NCBI GenBank assembly: GCA_934481445.1
Contig: CAKSPC010000003.1
Coordinates: forward strand, 1 to 64,000
Length of the DNA stretch: 64,000 nt
Origin: an uncultured Oscillospiraceae bacterium
Lineage (GTDB): Bacteria > Bacillota > Clostridia > Oscillospirales > Ruminococcaceae
Direction: 5' to 3'
Shown here: piece after piece, positions 40,557 through 49,776 of the stretch
Position numbering within the stretch: the stretch's first letter is position 1
Layout: each line of letters starts with the position of its first letter
Notes under the pieces: model-generated
The model's database searches: none
What the model saw: the letters and a program-made list of their open reading frames with translations, nothing else
What the model was told of the DNA's origin: nothing
Position numbers and translations under genes: made by a program

Positions 40557-41309
40557 TCAAATAATCTGTGTCAGTTTTTCTGCGGCGAAATCAAGCGCCT
40601 CTGAAAGCTTTTCGGGCTGCATCATGCGGTGCCCTGTGCCGCGTATCATTTTCGCAGGGATGTCGTTCAGCCTTATGAATTTCTCGGTGTCGAGCCTGCT
40701 TACGAGCTCGTCGTTTTCGGCGTAGACAACGGAGATTTTCTCGCTGCTCCATTCCGCGCATTTTCTTACGCAGCTGTTTTCGGCAAGTTCCTCGTACAGC
40801 GAAAACGGGATCTGAAATTCCTCCGCCATACGCAGGGTGAAATGCCCCTGCTCCCGGGCTTTCTCCGCCGTTATGTCCGGGTCGGAGAGCCGCGCGGCGT
40901 TCACCAGAGAATTCGCCATATTTACTGCAGGCACCCGCAGCACGGCGCGCTTGTACGGTGCGCTTCCCTCCGCCATGCGGAGAAGCGCTATGAACCCGCC
41001 GAAGCTTGTTGCGAAAACCCCGATATTGTCGGAGATATTCTCGCGGGCGAACCGCTCCGCCGTTTTCAGATCGGAAATGCATCCGCCGACGGACAGCCGC
41101 GAAAAATCATGCCCGCGATCCCCGTGCGCCTCCCAGTCGGGCGCGAGGACATCTATCCCCAGCGGGCAGAGCCGCTCGGCGAGAAGCGCTATAGCGCAGC
41201 TTTCCTTGCTGCCGCCGAAGCCGTGGAGGGCGAGCACCGCCGCACCGGCGCTTTCGGAAGCAAAGTGCTTCGCGGGTATGTTTTCTATGGTTGTGTATCG
41301 GATGGTCAT
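40557..41309 (-). CDS. Alpha/beta-hydrolase
   Basis: A 250-aa alpha/beta-hydrolase. HGFGGSKES is the oxyanion loop. The nucleophile elbow is VFATSFGGFIAL (Ser in TSFGG, with Ala in place of the first Gly). The catalytic Asp is probably in YAENDELVS and the His in GTGHRMM. It resembles small esterases or lysophospholipase-like proteins, and the substrate is unknown. It lies between two EAL-domain genes: its start overlaps the end of the upstream one (ATGA), and its stop is 14 bases before the start of the downstream one. It is therefore made together with both phosphodiesterases. Confidence 0.88.
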   Translation of the reverse strand: MTIRYTTIENIPAKHFASESAGAAVLALHGFGGSKESCAIALLAERLCPLGIDVLAPDWEAHGDRGHDFSRLSVGGCISDLKTAERFARENISDNIGVFATSFGGFIALLRMAEGSAPYKRAVLRVPAVNMANSLVNAARLSDPDITAEKAREQGHFTLRMAEEFQIPFSLYEELAENSCVRKCAEWSSEKISVVYAENDELVSRLDTEKFIRLNDIPAKMIRGTGHRMMQPEKLSEALDFAAEKLTQII

Positions 41310-44300
41310 ATCTTTTCCGTTTCTGCGGCGGCATTGGTCGCGTTGGTTTCGGTGTTAACCGTGGTGTCGGCGGTCTCGGCTGTGTTTGCGGCTTCTTCCG
41401 CTTTTGCCTTTTCTTCTTCGGCGCGCATGGAAAGATCCTTGTTCCAGAGCTCCTCGAACGCGTCGATGGTCATGGGCTTAGCAAAATAGTACCCCTGCAC
41501 CATTGCGCAGTTTATCTCGGTGAGGAAGTTGACCTGGTCGACGGTTTCAACGCCCTCGGATATAACCTCCATGTCGAGGTTCTTCGCGAGGTCGACAACG
41601 GTGGAGATGACCGCCCTGCCCTTCTGGGAGTTAACGGTGCCGTTGAAGAATTCGCGGTCGATCTTTACGACGTCCGCGGGGATGTCCTTGAGCATATTCA
41701 GCGAGGAATAACCCGAGCCGAAGTCGTCAATGGAAAGCTTGAAGCCTATTTCGTGCAGCTTCTGCATTATTTTAAGCAGCAGGTCGGCGTTCTCGGTGAA
41801 AACGCTCTCAGTCAGTTCAAGCTCGATATATTCATAGGGTATTTCGTATTTGTCGACTATCTCGCGCAGGCGCCAGATATAGTCGTCGTAGTTGAGGTGA
41901 AGTCTTGACTGGTTGACCGAAACCACCACGGGCTTCTTTCCGTCGTCTATCCAGCGGCGCATGGTCTTGCAGACCTCCTCGAGGATGAAGAAGTCCAGCT
42001 CCACAACGAAGCCGTTCTTTTCGCTGAGCGGGATGAAGTCGTTGGGATATACAAATCCGAACTCCTTGCTGTTCCAGCGGATAAGAGCCTCCGCGCCCTC
42101 GATATGGCGGGATTTAAGGCCGTATTTCGGCTGTAGGTAGCACTGGAATTCATGCTCGGCGAGGGCAGTGGGCATAACGCTTTCGTAGTCCTTTTCGCGC
42201 AGCGCCCTGTCGCGTATCTTTCCGTCGTAGAATGCGATGGAGTGACTGTGTCTTCCTTTCATGGTCTTTTTCGCGATGGTGCAGCGATCCAGTGCGGCGT
42301 TGAAATCAACGGTGCCGTTCTTTTCGGAGCACTGGCCCAAACGGCATATTCCGGCGCTGAACAGCACGGAATATTTCACGAACAGCGCGTTCCTGCGCTC
42401 GAATTCGGAGAAGATGTTCTGCATTTTGGCGGTAAGCTCGCTGTCGGAGGCGTTGTGCACCGTAAGGGCGAAGTTATCATCGGATATGCGGGCGTATATC
42501 TCGTCGTCCGCAAGGTGGTCGCCGACGGTCTTGTAAAGGCGCTCCAGCATATGGTTGCCCTCTTCGTAGCTGTAGCGGTCGTTGATGAATTTGAACTTGT
42601 CGATATCAAACAGGATAAGCGCCCATTTTTCGGGAGAGGATTTCTTGACGGCGCGCTGCGAATCATCGATGAACTTTTTCTTCGACCTGCCGCCGGTAAG
42701 GCGGTCGATGTCGCCGGTGTGCCTGCCGCGGAAGAATATCAGCACTATCAGCGCTGCGATAATGATTATCAGCACGGCGACTGCCGCAATGAATATCCCG
42801 ACGTACTTATCCACGAATCTTCCGACGGAGTTGGTTTCGTTGGTGTATGCCACCATGCTTGCGTAGGAAGCGGTGACTACCTCCGCTGTGCCCATCTGCG
42901 CCATGTACTTATCCAGCAGCGTGAACAGCGCGGAGTTTTTCGGACCCACCGCGAAGCGCTCACAGTGGAAGTCGTTGAGCACGTTGGTTATAGCAATGTC
43001 GTTGTAGCCGTTGTTGATGAAATAAACGATGTCGTATGCACCCGCGCAGACTATGTCCGCCTGACCGTCCTCCACCGCTTCCATGCAGGCGCGGACGCTT
43101 TCGTAGGGCAGGAATGTCGCGCCCGGGTAGAGCAGGCGGGCGTACTGCGTGATGTCGTCGCCGTAGAAAGGCACGGCGATCTTAAGCGAGCCGTTAAGCA
43201 TAACGCTGCCCTTTCCCGCCATAGCCATGGGAGCCTTTGTGAGCGGGCGGGTGACATAGCAGTCGGAATACGCCGACATACTGCCGAGGTTCACCCCGCC
43301 GAATGCCGCGTCGGCTTCGCCGCTCGATACCATGTCCATGCATTCGGAAAGGCTTGTGCAGGGGATCAGGTTGAACTTTATCCCTGCGGCCTTTTCGAGC
43401 TTTTCAAACATGGTTGCGCACAGCCCCGAGATGAAGCCGGAGCGCTGTTCTATAACGGCGGATTCGGTGTTATATGCAAGGTTTATTTCGGATTTCTTTT
43501 CGAGGTAGTCCCTTTCGGCATCGGACAGCACAGGAAGCTGCGCGCCGTAGCGGGAGAGGTTCTTTTCGTAGACCTCGGAGCTGAAGGACGGCTCGTTTAT
43601 CGCGATGCTTGCGAGGGCGTTGTTAAGGGCGGCGGCGATGTCCGAGTCGCTTTCGGATACGGCGAAATAGCACTCCTCGTCCGAGAACATATAAACAAGG
43701 CGTTCGTTTTCCCATGTGCGGAAGCAGTCCTTTACCACCGCGCCGAGCTTTCCCGAATTGAGGTCGGCTTTCATCTGACTTTCGGTGTTATACAATACAA
43801 AGGACGCGTTGTCCATTTCGCTTAAATTAAATCTGCCTTCGTTGAAATAGCGGTCGGCGTCCTCGGCGAGGAAGCCTATCCTCATGCCGCTGAGCGCCTG
43901 CATATCGCCGTAGCTTATGTCCCTGGCGCTGCCATTCTGACAGACATATATGCCGTAGTATTTTGTCATCAGCGAAAGCCCCGTGGTGGATATCGCGGAG
44001 GCGCCGGAGCTGCGGGATAATGTGCCCGCGGAATATATTTCGGCTTCGTCCCCGGTAACGCAGGGGATGACGTCGATCTTTCTTTCCATCAGCATTTCAA
44101 AGAGCTCTTCGGGGGTGCCGTAGACATAGACGTAGCTGTGCCCCGTCAGCCTTTTCATGTTTTCGAGGTAATCGTATGCGAAGCCATAATAGGTCGAGCC
44201 GCTTTTGGATATGCCGAAGGAGGGGTTTGCCCCGACTATAACGGCTTCTCCCGCCGCCGCACGGGCGGGCAGGGGCATCGCCGCCGCGAATATCATAAGC

Positions 44301-44362
44301 GCGGCAAACAGACACAACAGTCCCTTAAAACAGTTCCATTTTTTACCCATTATTTTAAGCAT
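41306..44362 (-). CDS. Membrane sensor phosphodiesterase: two solute-binding domains, degenerate GGDEF, EAL
   Basis: A 1018-aa protein. A signal peptide (CFKGLLCLFAALMIFAAAMP) is followed by two periplasmic-binding-type SBP_bac_3 modules outside the membrane (about 35-270: IVGANPSFGIS; about 290-520: INLAYNTESAVIEQRSG). One membrane helix follows (IFIAAVAVLIIIIAALIVLI), then a GGDEF fold whose motif reads SDDNF, and a full EAL domain (EALIRW, VNQSRLHL, ELTESVF, IDDFGSGYSSLN, KIDREFF, EGVETVDQ, QGYYFAKPM). It should sense small solutes such as amino acids and lower c-di-GMP. The Ala/Glu/Thr-rich tail is disordered. ATG at 44362 is the best placed after GAGGTG. First gene of the operon. Confidence 0.92.
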   Translation of the reverse strand: MLKIMGKKWNCFKGLLCLFAALMIFAAAMPLPARAAAGEAVIVGANPSFGISKSGSTYYGFAYDYLENMKRLTGHSYVYVYGTPEELFEMLMERKIDVIPCVTGDEAEIYSAGTLSRSSGASAISTTGLSLMTKYYGIYVCQNGSARDISYGDMQALSGMRIGFLAEDADRYFNEGRFNLSEMDNASFVLYNTESQMKADLNSGKLGAVVKDCFRTWENERLVYMFSDEECYFAVSESDSDIAAALNNALASIAINEPSFSSEVYEKNLSRYGAQLPVLSDAERDYLEKKSEINLAYNTESAVIEQRSGFISGLCATMFEKLEKAAGIKFNLIPCTSLSECMDMVSSGEADAAFGGVNLGSMSAYSDCYVTRPLTKAPMAMAGKGSVMLNGSLKIAVPFYGDDITQYARLLYPGATFLPYESVRACMEAVEDGQADIVCAGAYDIVYFINNGYNDIAITNVLNDFHCERFAVGPKNSALFTLLDKYMAQMGTAEVVTASYASMVAYTNETNSVGRFVDKYVGIFIAAVAVLIIIIAALIVLIFFRGRHTGDIDRLTGGRSKKKFIDDSQRAVKKSSPEKWALILFDIDKFKFINDRYSYEEGNHMLERLYKTVGDHLADDEIYARISDDNFALTVHNASDSELTAKMQNIFSEFERRNALFVKYSVLFSAGICRLGQCSEKNGTVDFNAALDRCTIAKKTMKGRHSHSIAFYDGKIRDRALREKDYESVMPTALAEHEFQCYLQPKYGLKSRHIEGAEALIRWNSKEFGFVYPNDFIPLSEKNGFVVELDFFILEEVCKTMRRWIDDGKKPVVVSVNQSRLHLNYDDYIWRLREIVDKYEIPYEYIELELTESVFTENADLLLKIMQKLHEIGFKLSIDDFGSGYSSLNMLKDIPADVVKIDREFFNGTVNSQKGRAVISTVVDLAKNLDMEVISEGVETVDQVNFLTEINCAMVQGYYFAKPMTIDAFEELWNKDLSMRAEEEKAKAEEAANTAETADTTVNTETNATNAAAETEKI

Positions 44363-44466
44363 GAAGCACCTCATTATTTCGGATATGTCTTTGTGATTTG
44401 ATTTGTTTCCGACAAATGACATTTCATATATTTCAACGTTTTGGCTTATAAACTTATACATATATT

Positions 44467-44495
44467 ATTATAACACGTTATGTAACTGTTTTCAA
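44467..44495 (-). promoter_or_regulatory. SigA promoter of the cyclic-di-GMP operon
   Basis: TTGAAA (44490-44495), 17-base spacer, TATAAT (44467-44472) on the minus strand, about 100 bases before the ATG. No c-di-GMP riboswitch signature is seen in the leader. Confidence 0.85.
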
Positions 44496-44567
44496 GATAG
44501 GGCAGTCAAATTTTGCAGATTTTCAATAATGTTTTCTGAAATGTTTGTTGAGTATGCACAAAATTCA

Positions 44568-44596
44568 TTGACAACACATGAAGATTGTGATATAAT
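44568..44596 (+). promoter_or_regulatory. SigA promoter of the GH13 gene
   Basis: TTGACA (44568-44573), 17-base spacer, TATAAT (44591-44596), full consensus. The leader of about 135 bases holds a TCCCGCC/GGCGGGA hairpin (44686-44709) just before the ribosome site. Confidence 0.92.
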
Positions 44597-44734
44597 ATTA
44601 TGGCATTATGCGGGAATTTATAAGGCAAAATCTCGGAAAACGCCGCGCGGTCGGAAGTATATCCGATATATGCCCGAAAATCCTTTCCCGCCCCGCTTTT
44701 CCGGCGGGATATTCATTATCTAAGGAGCAATTTT

Positions 44735-46054
44735 ATGAACTGGTTTGAGAACGCTGTATTTTATCACATCTACCCCATCGGATACTTCGGATGCCCGCGC
44801 ATAAACGACCGCAGCGCCGAAACTTCCCACGTCATCCTGAAGCTTATTGACGACATCCCGCACATCAAGTCGCTGGGCTGCAACGCGGTATATTTCGGGC
44901 CTGTTTTCGAGAGTGTTGCGCACGGATACGACACGGTGGATTATACAAAAATAGACCGCAGACTCGGCACCAACGAGGATTTCGCGAAGGTATGCGAAGC
45001 GCTGCATGAAAACGGCATACGCGTTGTTCTTGACGGCGTGTTCAATCATGTCGGCAGGGATTTCGGTGCATTCATGGATGTCCGCGAGCATAAGCTCGGC
45101 TCCGCGAAAAGGGACTGGTTCCATGTCCGCGAGGGCAACTCTCCCTATAACGACGGCTTCTACTATGAGGGATGGGAGGGTCACTACGAACTGGTCAAGC
45201 TGAATCTCTACAATCCCGAAGTCAAGCAGTATCTCAAGGACTGCATAACAGGCTGGAAAAAGGAATTCGGCATAGACGGACTGCGCCTTGACGTGGCATA
45301 CTGCCTTGACCTCAACTTCCTCAAGGAACTGCACGGACACTGCAAGTGGCTGGCGGAGGATTTCTTCCTGCTGGGCGAAACGCTGCACGGCGACTACAAC
45401 AAGTGGATGAACCCCGAAATGCTGGACAGCGTAACGAACTACGAATGCTACAAGGGGCTTTTCTCCAGCTTCAACGACATGAATATGTTCGAGATAGCGC
45501 ATTCGATAAACCGTCAGTTCGGCAGCGAGAACTGGTGCCTGTACCGTGGAAAGCACCTCTACACATTCGTTGACAACCACGACGTATCCCGAATCGCCAC
45601 CATGCTGAAAACCAAGGAGCACCTGCCTGTCATCTACACGCTGATGTTCATGATGCCGGGAATTCCCGCGGTATATTACGGCAGCGAATTTGGTCTGGAG
45701 GGCGACAAGCACAGCGGCGACGACGCGCTGCGTCCCGAATTTGACCTTGAAAAGATGAAGAGCGAGGGCATCCGCGACTTTTCCGCGCACATAAAGGCGC
45801 TGGCGGAGATACAGAAAAATCACCCCGCGGCGGCGTGGGGCGATTACAAGCAGGTCCAGCTCACCAACCGCCAGTACGCATTTATGCGCAGCACCGGCGA
45901 CGAGACCCTGCTGACGGTGCTCAACGCGGACGGCGCGCCTTTCACCTTTAACCTCAACATGAGCGGCGCCAGGGAAGATCTTCTTACGGGAGAAACCATG
46001 GAGCTCGGCGGGCTTACTCTGCCTGCATTTACGAGCGCTGTTTTCAGGCTGTAA
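44735..46054 (+). CDS. GH13 alpha-amylase-family glycosidase
   Basis: A 439-aa intracellular glycosidase of the GH13 clan, without signal peptide. The conserved regions are VVLDGVFNHVG, GLRLDVAYCL (nucleophile Asp), FLLGETLHGD (acid/base Glu) and FVDNHDVSR (transition-state Asp). PAVYYGSEFGLEGDKHSGDD follows near the end and a C-terminal beta domain closes it. The N-terminus NAVFYHIYPIGYFGCPRIND is typical of maltodextrin- or cyclomaltodextrin-degrading members. TAAGGAGCAATTTT precedes the ATG. It likely trims imported maltodextrins. It is the first gene before dprA, which starts 31 bases later. Confidence 0.95.
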   Translation: MNWFENAVFYHIYPIGYFGCPRINDRSAETSHVILKLIDDIPHIKSLGCNAVYFGPVFESVAHGYDTVDYTKIDRRLGTNEDFAKVCEALHENGIRVVLDGVFNHVGRDFGAFMDVREHKLGSAKRDWFHVREGNSPYNDGFYYEGWEGHYELVKLNLYNPEVKQYLKDCITGWKKEFGIDGLRLDVAYCLDLNFLKELHGHCKWLAEDFFLLGETLHGDYNKWMNPEMLDSVTNYECYKGLFSSFNDMNMFEIAHSINRQFGSENWCLYRGKHLYTFVDNHDVSRIATMLKTKEHLPVIYTLMFMMPGIPAVYYGSEFGLEGDKHSGDDALRPEFDLEKMKSEGIRDFSAHIKALAEIQKNHPAAAWGDYKQVQLTNRQYAFMRSTGDETLLTVLNADGAPFTFNLNMSGAREDLLTGETMELGGLTLPAFTSAVFRL

Positions 46055-46085
46055 GTAAAAAATACTAATCAAAGGAGGCGGAGCG

Positions 46086-47315
46086 ATGAACGAGCATATC
46101 GAAGTGTGGCTGTGGATACTTCTTGTGATGCTGCCATACAACCCGAAAAGCAACCGCATTCTTGATATCTGCGGCGGGGACGTCGTAAAGGCGGCGCAGA
46201 TGATACGCGACGGCTCTCCGCTCCTCTCCGAAGCGGAGAAAAAGCGCGCCGAAAGCGTCCGCGTGGGCGAAGTCCGCAGGGTGCTGGAGATTTGCAGAAA
46301 ATATAACATCCGCATACTCACCCTCGTGGACGAAGAATACCCGCAGCGGCTTAAATCCATTTACGATCCGCCGATAGTACTGTTTCTCCGCGGCAGCCTT
46401 GCTGGGCTGGACGAGGAGGTTTCCATCGCGGTGGTGGGAACGCGGCATCCCGACCCGTACAGCGTTAAGGTCGGGGAGAAGCTCTGCTCCGACCTCACCC
46501 GCATAGGCACGGTGATAGTGAGCGGTCTTGCGGTGGGACTTGACACCGTGGCGCACCGCGCCTGCATAGATAACGGCGGCAGGACGATAGGCGTGCTTGC
46601 CTGCGGCATCATGGTGGATTACCCGAAAGAGAGCGCGGGGTTAAAGGACGATATCCTGCGGACTGGTGGCGCACTGGTGAGCGAGCTGCTTCCGTTCAGC
46701 AGCACCTCTGCGGCGTATTTTCAGCACAGGAACAGGATAATTTCGGGGCTTGGCACGGGCACGCTGATACTCGAAGCCTCGTCGCGCAGCGGCTGCCTGC
46801 TCACGGCGGAGCACACCATCGAGCAGGGGCGGGATCTTTTCTGCGTTCCGCCGCACGATATTATGTCGAGACGATATGCGGGAGTAATGCCGCTGCTGCG
46901 GGACGGCGCGGTGCCTGTTTTCAGTTATATTGATATCGTCAACGCGAACCTTTACAGCTACCTGCGCAAGAGCACCTACAGCGACCTTGCGGAGTACAGA
47001 CCCGCGGAGGGGCGGAGTGATGTTCCCGCCGCGAAAACCGCCGCGCGCGGAAAGGCTGCGGAGGACAAGCGGGAGGAAGCTACTGAAGAGATACCGGGCG
47101 GAAAGAATGTTCCGGATGAAAGCGTGCTTTCCCCGCTTACGCCGCGGCAGGCGGATATCGTACTGCTTACGGCGGAAAAGCCCGTGGATATCGACGCGAT
47201 AATTGCCGCGACGGGTGCGGCGTTCATCGACGTAAGCTCGGAGCTTATCGAACTGGAGATAAGCGGGCTGGTGGAGCGCGGGATGGACGGGTTTTATCGG
47301 TACGTGGGGAAATAA
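46086..47315 (+). CDS. dprA: DNA-processing protein DprA/Smf
   Basis: Loads RecA on incoming single-stranded DNA in transformation. 409 aa. The Rossmann-type core has VSIAVVGTRHPDPYS, VSGLAVGLDTVAHRACI, GVLACGIMVDYPKE, FQHRNRIISGLG and EASSRSGCLLTAEHTIEQGR, all typical. The N-terminal helical part and the C-terminal winged helix (PLTPRQADIVLL ... FIDVSSELIELEISGLVER) are present, joined by a charged linker. AAAGGAGGCGGAGCG is before the ATG. No other competence genes are adjacent. It follows the GH13 gene in the same operon. Confidence 0.96.
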   Translation: MNEHIEVWLWILLVMLPYNPKSNRILDICGGDVVKAAQMIRDGSPLLSEAEKKRAESVRVGEVRRVLEICRKYNIRILTLVDEEYPQRLKSIYDPPIVLFLRGSLAGLDEEVSIAVVGTRHPDPYSVKVGEKLCSDLTRIGTVIVSGLAVGLDTVAHRACIDNGGRTIGVLACGIMVDYPKESAGLKDDILRTGGALVSELLPFSSTSAAYFQHRNRIISGLGTGTLILEASSRSGCLLTAEHTIEQGRDLFCVPPHDIMSRRYAGVMPLLRDGAVPVFSYIDIVNANLYSYLRKSTYSDLAEYRPAEGRSDVPAAKTAARGKAAEDKREEATEEIPGGKNVPDESVLSPLTPRQADIVLLTAEKPVDIDAIIAATGAAFIDVSSELIELEISGLVERGMDGFYRYVGK

Positions 47316-47339
47316 ATCAGCAGCGTGAATTTTTGTGTG

Positions 47340-47640
47340 CCGAAAGGTTGATTGGAAAGGCTAGACGGCTCTGATTTACAATAGACTGTGGGGGAAAACT
47401 CTTGTTTTCCCCCACACCCCTTTAGCGCCTTGGGAGTCGGATTAACGCGCCTGCTTTTTTGCTTTCACTGCTTGAAATTTTCTATGCGTGGGGAGTTTCG
47501 CCACTGCGGTGGCGACGAGGGCGCTGCCCTCGACCTGCGAGGGGTGCGGTCTGTCGGTCAACCCCCTCTGTCGCTTCGCGACACCTCCCCTATGGGGAGA
47601 TCACCCCTTGACCGCGTGTATGGGTGGCTGAAAAATTAAA
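47340..47640 (+). repeat. Modular intergenic repeat, copy F
   Basis: The most complete copy: core hairpin at 47387-47416, CCCCTTTAGCGCC, TGGGAGTCGGATTAACG, GCTTTCACTGCTTGAAATTT, GTTTCGCCACTGCGGTGGCG, GAGGGCGCTGCCCTCGACC, TGCGAGGGGTGCGGTC, CTCCCCTATGGGGAG and CCCTTGACCGCGTGTATGGG. It lies between the convergent dprA and NUDIX genes and is the empty-site partner of copy C. Confidence 0.88.
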
Positions 47641-47668
47641 TGCGGCGTGCATGAAAATGCACGCCGCA
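47630..47668 (-). terminator. Terminator of the NUDIX/nth operon
   Basis: TGCGGCGTGCAT-gaaa-ATGCACGCCGCA is a perfect 12-pair stem (47641-47668). On the minus strand it is followed by TTTAATTTTT. Confidence 0.92.
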
Positions 47669-47672
47669 AACA

Positions 47673-48158
47673 TTATTCCGAAAGAAACTCCTCCAACATA
47701 ACTCCCGCAACGGAACTGTTCTTCAGAAGCTCCCTTGCGGTATCCTTATCGAACCACCCCGCGCTGTCGACCTCGCCCGAGAGGGACACATCCCCCCGCT
47801 CGACCCGCACCGCGAAGCCCATCATAAGGTTATCGCTCCTCGGATGGTATCTGCTCGAAAGATATCTCACCGATTTTGCCGCAAGACCCGTTTCCTCCGC
47901 GACCTCGCGGGCGGCGGCTTCCTCGGCGGTTTCGCCGCGCTTGATATACCCCGCCACGCAGACGTGGTGCTCCGAAACATACCCCTGCTTTATCAGCAGG
48001 AAATTTCCCGCGCCGTCCGTAACAATGCACAGAACGCATGGATACGAAAACGAAAAGAACGGCCGCGAGCATTTCACGCAGAACGGAACAAGTCCCTCAT
48101 CCCCTATTTCCTTTGTTTCAAGCTTCCCGCCGCACTGCGGGCAGAACGAAAACGTCAT
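47673..48158 (-). CDS. NUDIX hydrolase with zinc ribbon (NudC-like)
   Basis: A 161-aa protein with a four-Cys zinc ribbon (CPQCGGKL, CVKCSRPF) and a Nudix domain whose box is GYIKRGETAEEAAAREVAEE followed by TGL. The layout matches NudC-type NADH/RNA-cap pyrophosphatases, which cut NAD and NAD-capped RNA, though the SQPWPFPxS signature is replaced (YLSSRYHPRSDNLMMGF). The exact substrate is therefore uncertain. It starts directly after nth, so the two are cotranscribed. Confidence 0.9.
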   Translation of the reverse strand: MTFSFCPQCGGKLETKEIGDEGLVPFCVKCSRPFFSFSYPCVLCIVTDGAGNFLLIKQGYVSEHHVCVAGYIKRGETAEEAAAREVAEETGLAAKSVRYLSSRYHPRSDNLMMGFAVRVERGDVSLSGEVDSAGWFDKDTARELLKNSSVAGVMLEEFLSE

Positions 48159-48812
48159 TTATATCCCCGCCTTATCCTTGGATTTACAGATGTTGCGCAG
48201 TACGCACGCCTCGCACCTCGGCGCCCTTGCGGAGCACACCCCGCGGCCGTGCCATACAAGCCTGTGGCACAGCATAAGCCCCTCCTCGGGGGGCACGCAG
48301 GCGCGCAGTTCCTTTTCCACCTTTGCGGCGTCCTTTGTATCGGAAAGCCCCAGCCTGTTCGTAAGGCGGATAACGTGGGTATCGCACACCATCGCTGGCT
48401 TTCCGTACAGGTCGCCGACGATAAGGTTTGCGGTCTTTCTGCCGACGCCGGGGAGCTTCGTAAGTTCCTCAATGCTGTCGGGGACTATTCCGCCGTAGAC
48501 ATCGCGGAGCATAATGCACATTTCAACGATATCCTTTGCCTTGGTCTTGAACAATCCGCAGGTGCGGATATAGTCCTCCACCTCGGAAACATCTGCGGCG
48601 GCGAAATCGTCGATGCTTTTGAACCGCTCAAACAGCGCGGGAGTTACCATGTTGACGCGCTTGTCCGTGCACTGCGCGGAGAGCCGCGTTGCGATAAGAA
48701 GTTCATGCGGTTTGGTGTATATCAGCGCGCATTTTACATCGGGGTATTCCTCTTTAAGGAGGGATATCACCTCGGCGGCGAGCTTTTTCTTATCTATCCT
48801 CATTTTCATCAT
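48159..48812 (-). CDS. nth: Endonuclease III
   Basis: A base-excision-repair glycosylase/lyase for oxidised pyrimidines. 217 aa from the first ATG; ATG at 48803 (MRIDKKK) has better spacing from AAGG. Helix-hairpin-helix ELTKLPGVGRKTANLIVGDL carries the catalytic Lys region, and the catalytic Asp is in AMVCDTHVIRLTNRLG. The 4Fe-4S cluster C-x6-C-x2-C-x5-C is CSARAPRCEACVLRNIC. It overlaps the end of the CBS-domain gene by 14-23 bases. All catalytic residues are intact. Confidence 0.97.
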   Translation of the reverse strand: MMKMRIDKKKLAAEVISLLKEEYPDVKCALIYTKPHELLIATRLSAQCTDKRVNMVTPALFERFKSIDDFAAADVSEVEDYIRTCGLFKTKAKDIVEMCIMLRDVYGGIVPDSIEELTKLPGVGRKTANLIVGDLYGKPAMVCDTHVIRLTNRLGLSDTKDAAKVEKELRACVPPEEGLMLCHRLVWHGRGVCSARAPRCEACVLRNICKSKDKAGI

Positions 48813-49758
48813 CCTTGTCGGCGGTTTTGGGAATACCGGAAACGCGGACTTTCTTTATCATCCTGTCCTCAACGGAGAGCACTACAAGCTTCACGCCTTC
48901 GTATTCCACGGCGGGGGGAGCGACCTCGCCGCCCTCGGGTATGTAGCCCAGCTTGTCCGTTACAAAGCCCGCTATCGTTTCATATTCGTGCTCCTCGGGG
49001 AGCTTCACGCCGAAAAGCTCAAAAACCTCGTCGGGGTCTGCTTCGCCGTCCACGTCGTACTGACCGTCGCCGATTTTGACGATATCGCTCTTTTCGTCGT
49101 CGTATTCGTCCTGAATATTGCCCATTACGGCTTCGATTATGTCCTCAAGGGTGACTATGCCCGCAGTGCCGCCATATTCATCCACTACCACCGCCATGCC
49201 GGAGCGCAGGTCGGTGAGTGATTTGAAAATATCGGGGCAGGGACAGGCCTCGGGGATGAAGATAACATCACGCAGGAAATCATGCACGTTGAAATCCGAA
49301 AGATCCTTTTTTCCGATAAGGCACAGCAGATCCTTTACGATGATAAGTCCGATGATACGGTCTATCGAGCCGTTGTAGACGGGTATGCGGGAAAATCCCA
49401 TGTCCAGCGCAAGGTAGATAAGGTCGTCGAGGGTTATGGTGTTGATATCCACGCCGACGATGGAGGTGCGGTGGGTCATAACGTCCCCTGCGGTCAGTCC
49501 GTTGAATTCAAAGATGTTGTTTATCATCTGCGCGGAATCTTCCTCGATGGTGTCGTCGTCCTCGTCCTTGGCGAGAGCGTCCACCATGCCGAGCACTTCA
49601 TCCTCGGTAACGTCGGAATAATCCGCGCCCAGCGCCTTTTTCAGCAGGGCGCTCAGTCCGCGGTTGAGCAGGCTCAGCGGCGCAAGAAGCACCTTTCTTA
49701 CCGTGTGGCGCTTTTCAGTGTGTTCGTTTTCTGTGGTGTGGGTACTGTCTGTATCCAT
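48790..49758 (-). CDS. CBS-domain protein of the CorC/CNNM (TlyC-like) type
   Basis: A 322-aa protein with an acidic N-terminus, a region AQMINNIFEFNGLTAGDVMT, two CBS domains (TLDDLIYLALDMGFSRIPVY; SGMAVVVDEYGGTAGIVTLE) and a C-terminal CorC_HlyC domain (DGQYDVDGEADPDEVFELFG). The DUF21 membrane part of full-length CNNM proteins is absent, so it resembles soluble CorC/TlyC-like proteins implicated in Mg/Co efflux. GGAGGAAAT is before the ATG. Transcribed with nth and the Zn-ribbon NUDIX gene. Confidence 0.93.
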   Translation of the reverse strand: MDTDSTHTTENEHTEKRHTVRKVLLAPLSLLNRGLSALLKKALGADYSDVTEDEVLGMVDALAKDEDDDTIEEDSAQMINNIFEFNGLTAGDVMTHRTSIVGVDINTITLDDLIYLALDMGFSRIPVYNGSIDRIIGLIIVKDLLCLIGKKDLSDFNVHDFLRDVIFIPEACPCPDIFKSLTDLRSGMAVVVDEYGGTAGIVTLEDIIEAVMGNIQDEYDDEKSDIVKIGDGQYDVDGEADPDEVFELFGVKLPEEHEYETIAGFVTDKLGYIPEGGEVAPPAVEYEGVKLVVLSVEDRMIKKVRVSGIPKTADKDDENEDR

Positions 49759-49776
49759 ATTTCCTCCGTATTGATG

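Noticed and set aside
42152-43825. A 557-codon plus-strand frame opposite the SBP-GGDEF-EAL gene
   Set aside because: Shadow frame. The minus strand shows signal peptide, membrane helix and EAL motifs.
44363-44466. A cyclic-di-GMP riboswitch before the EAL operon
   Set aside because: No GEMM-I or GEMM-II core is recognisable in the leader.
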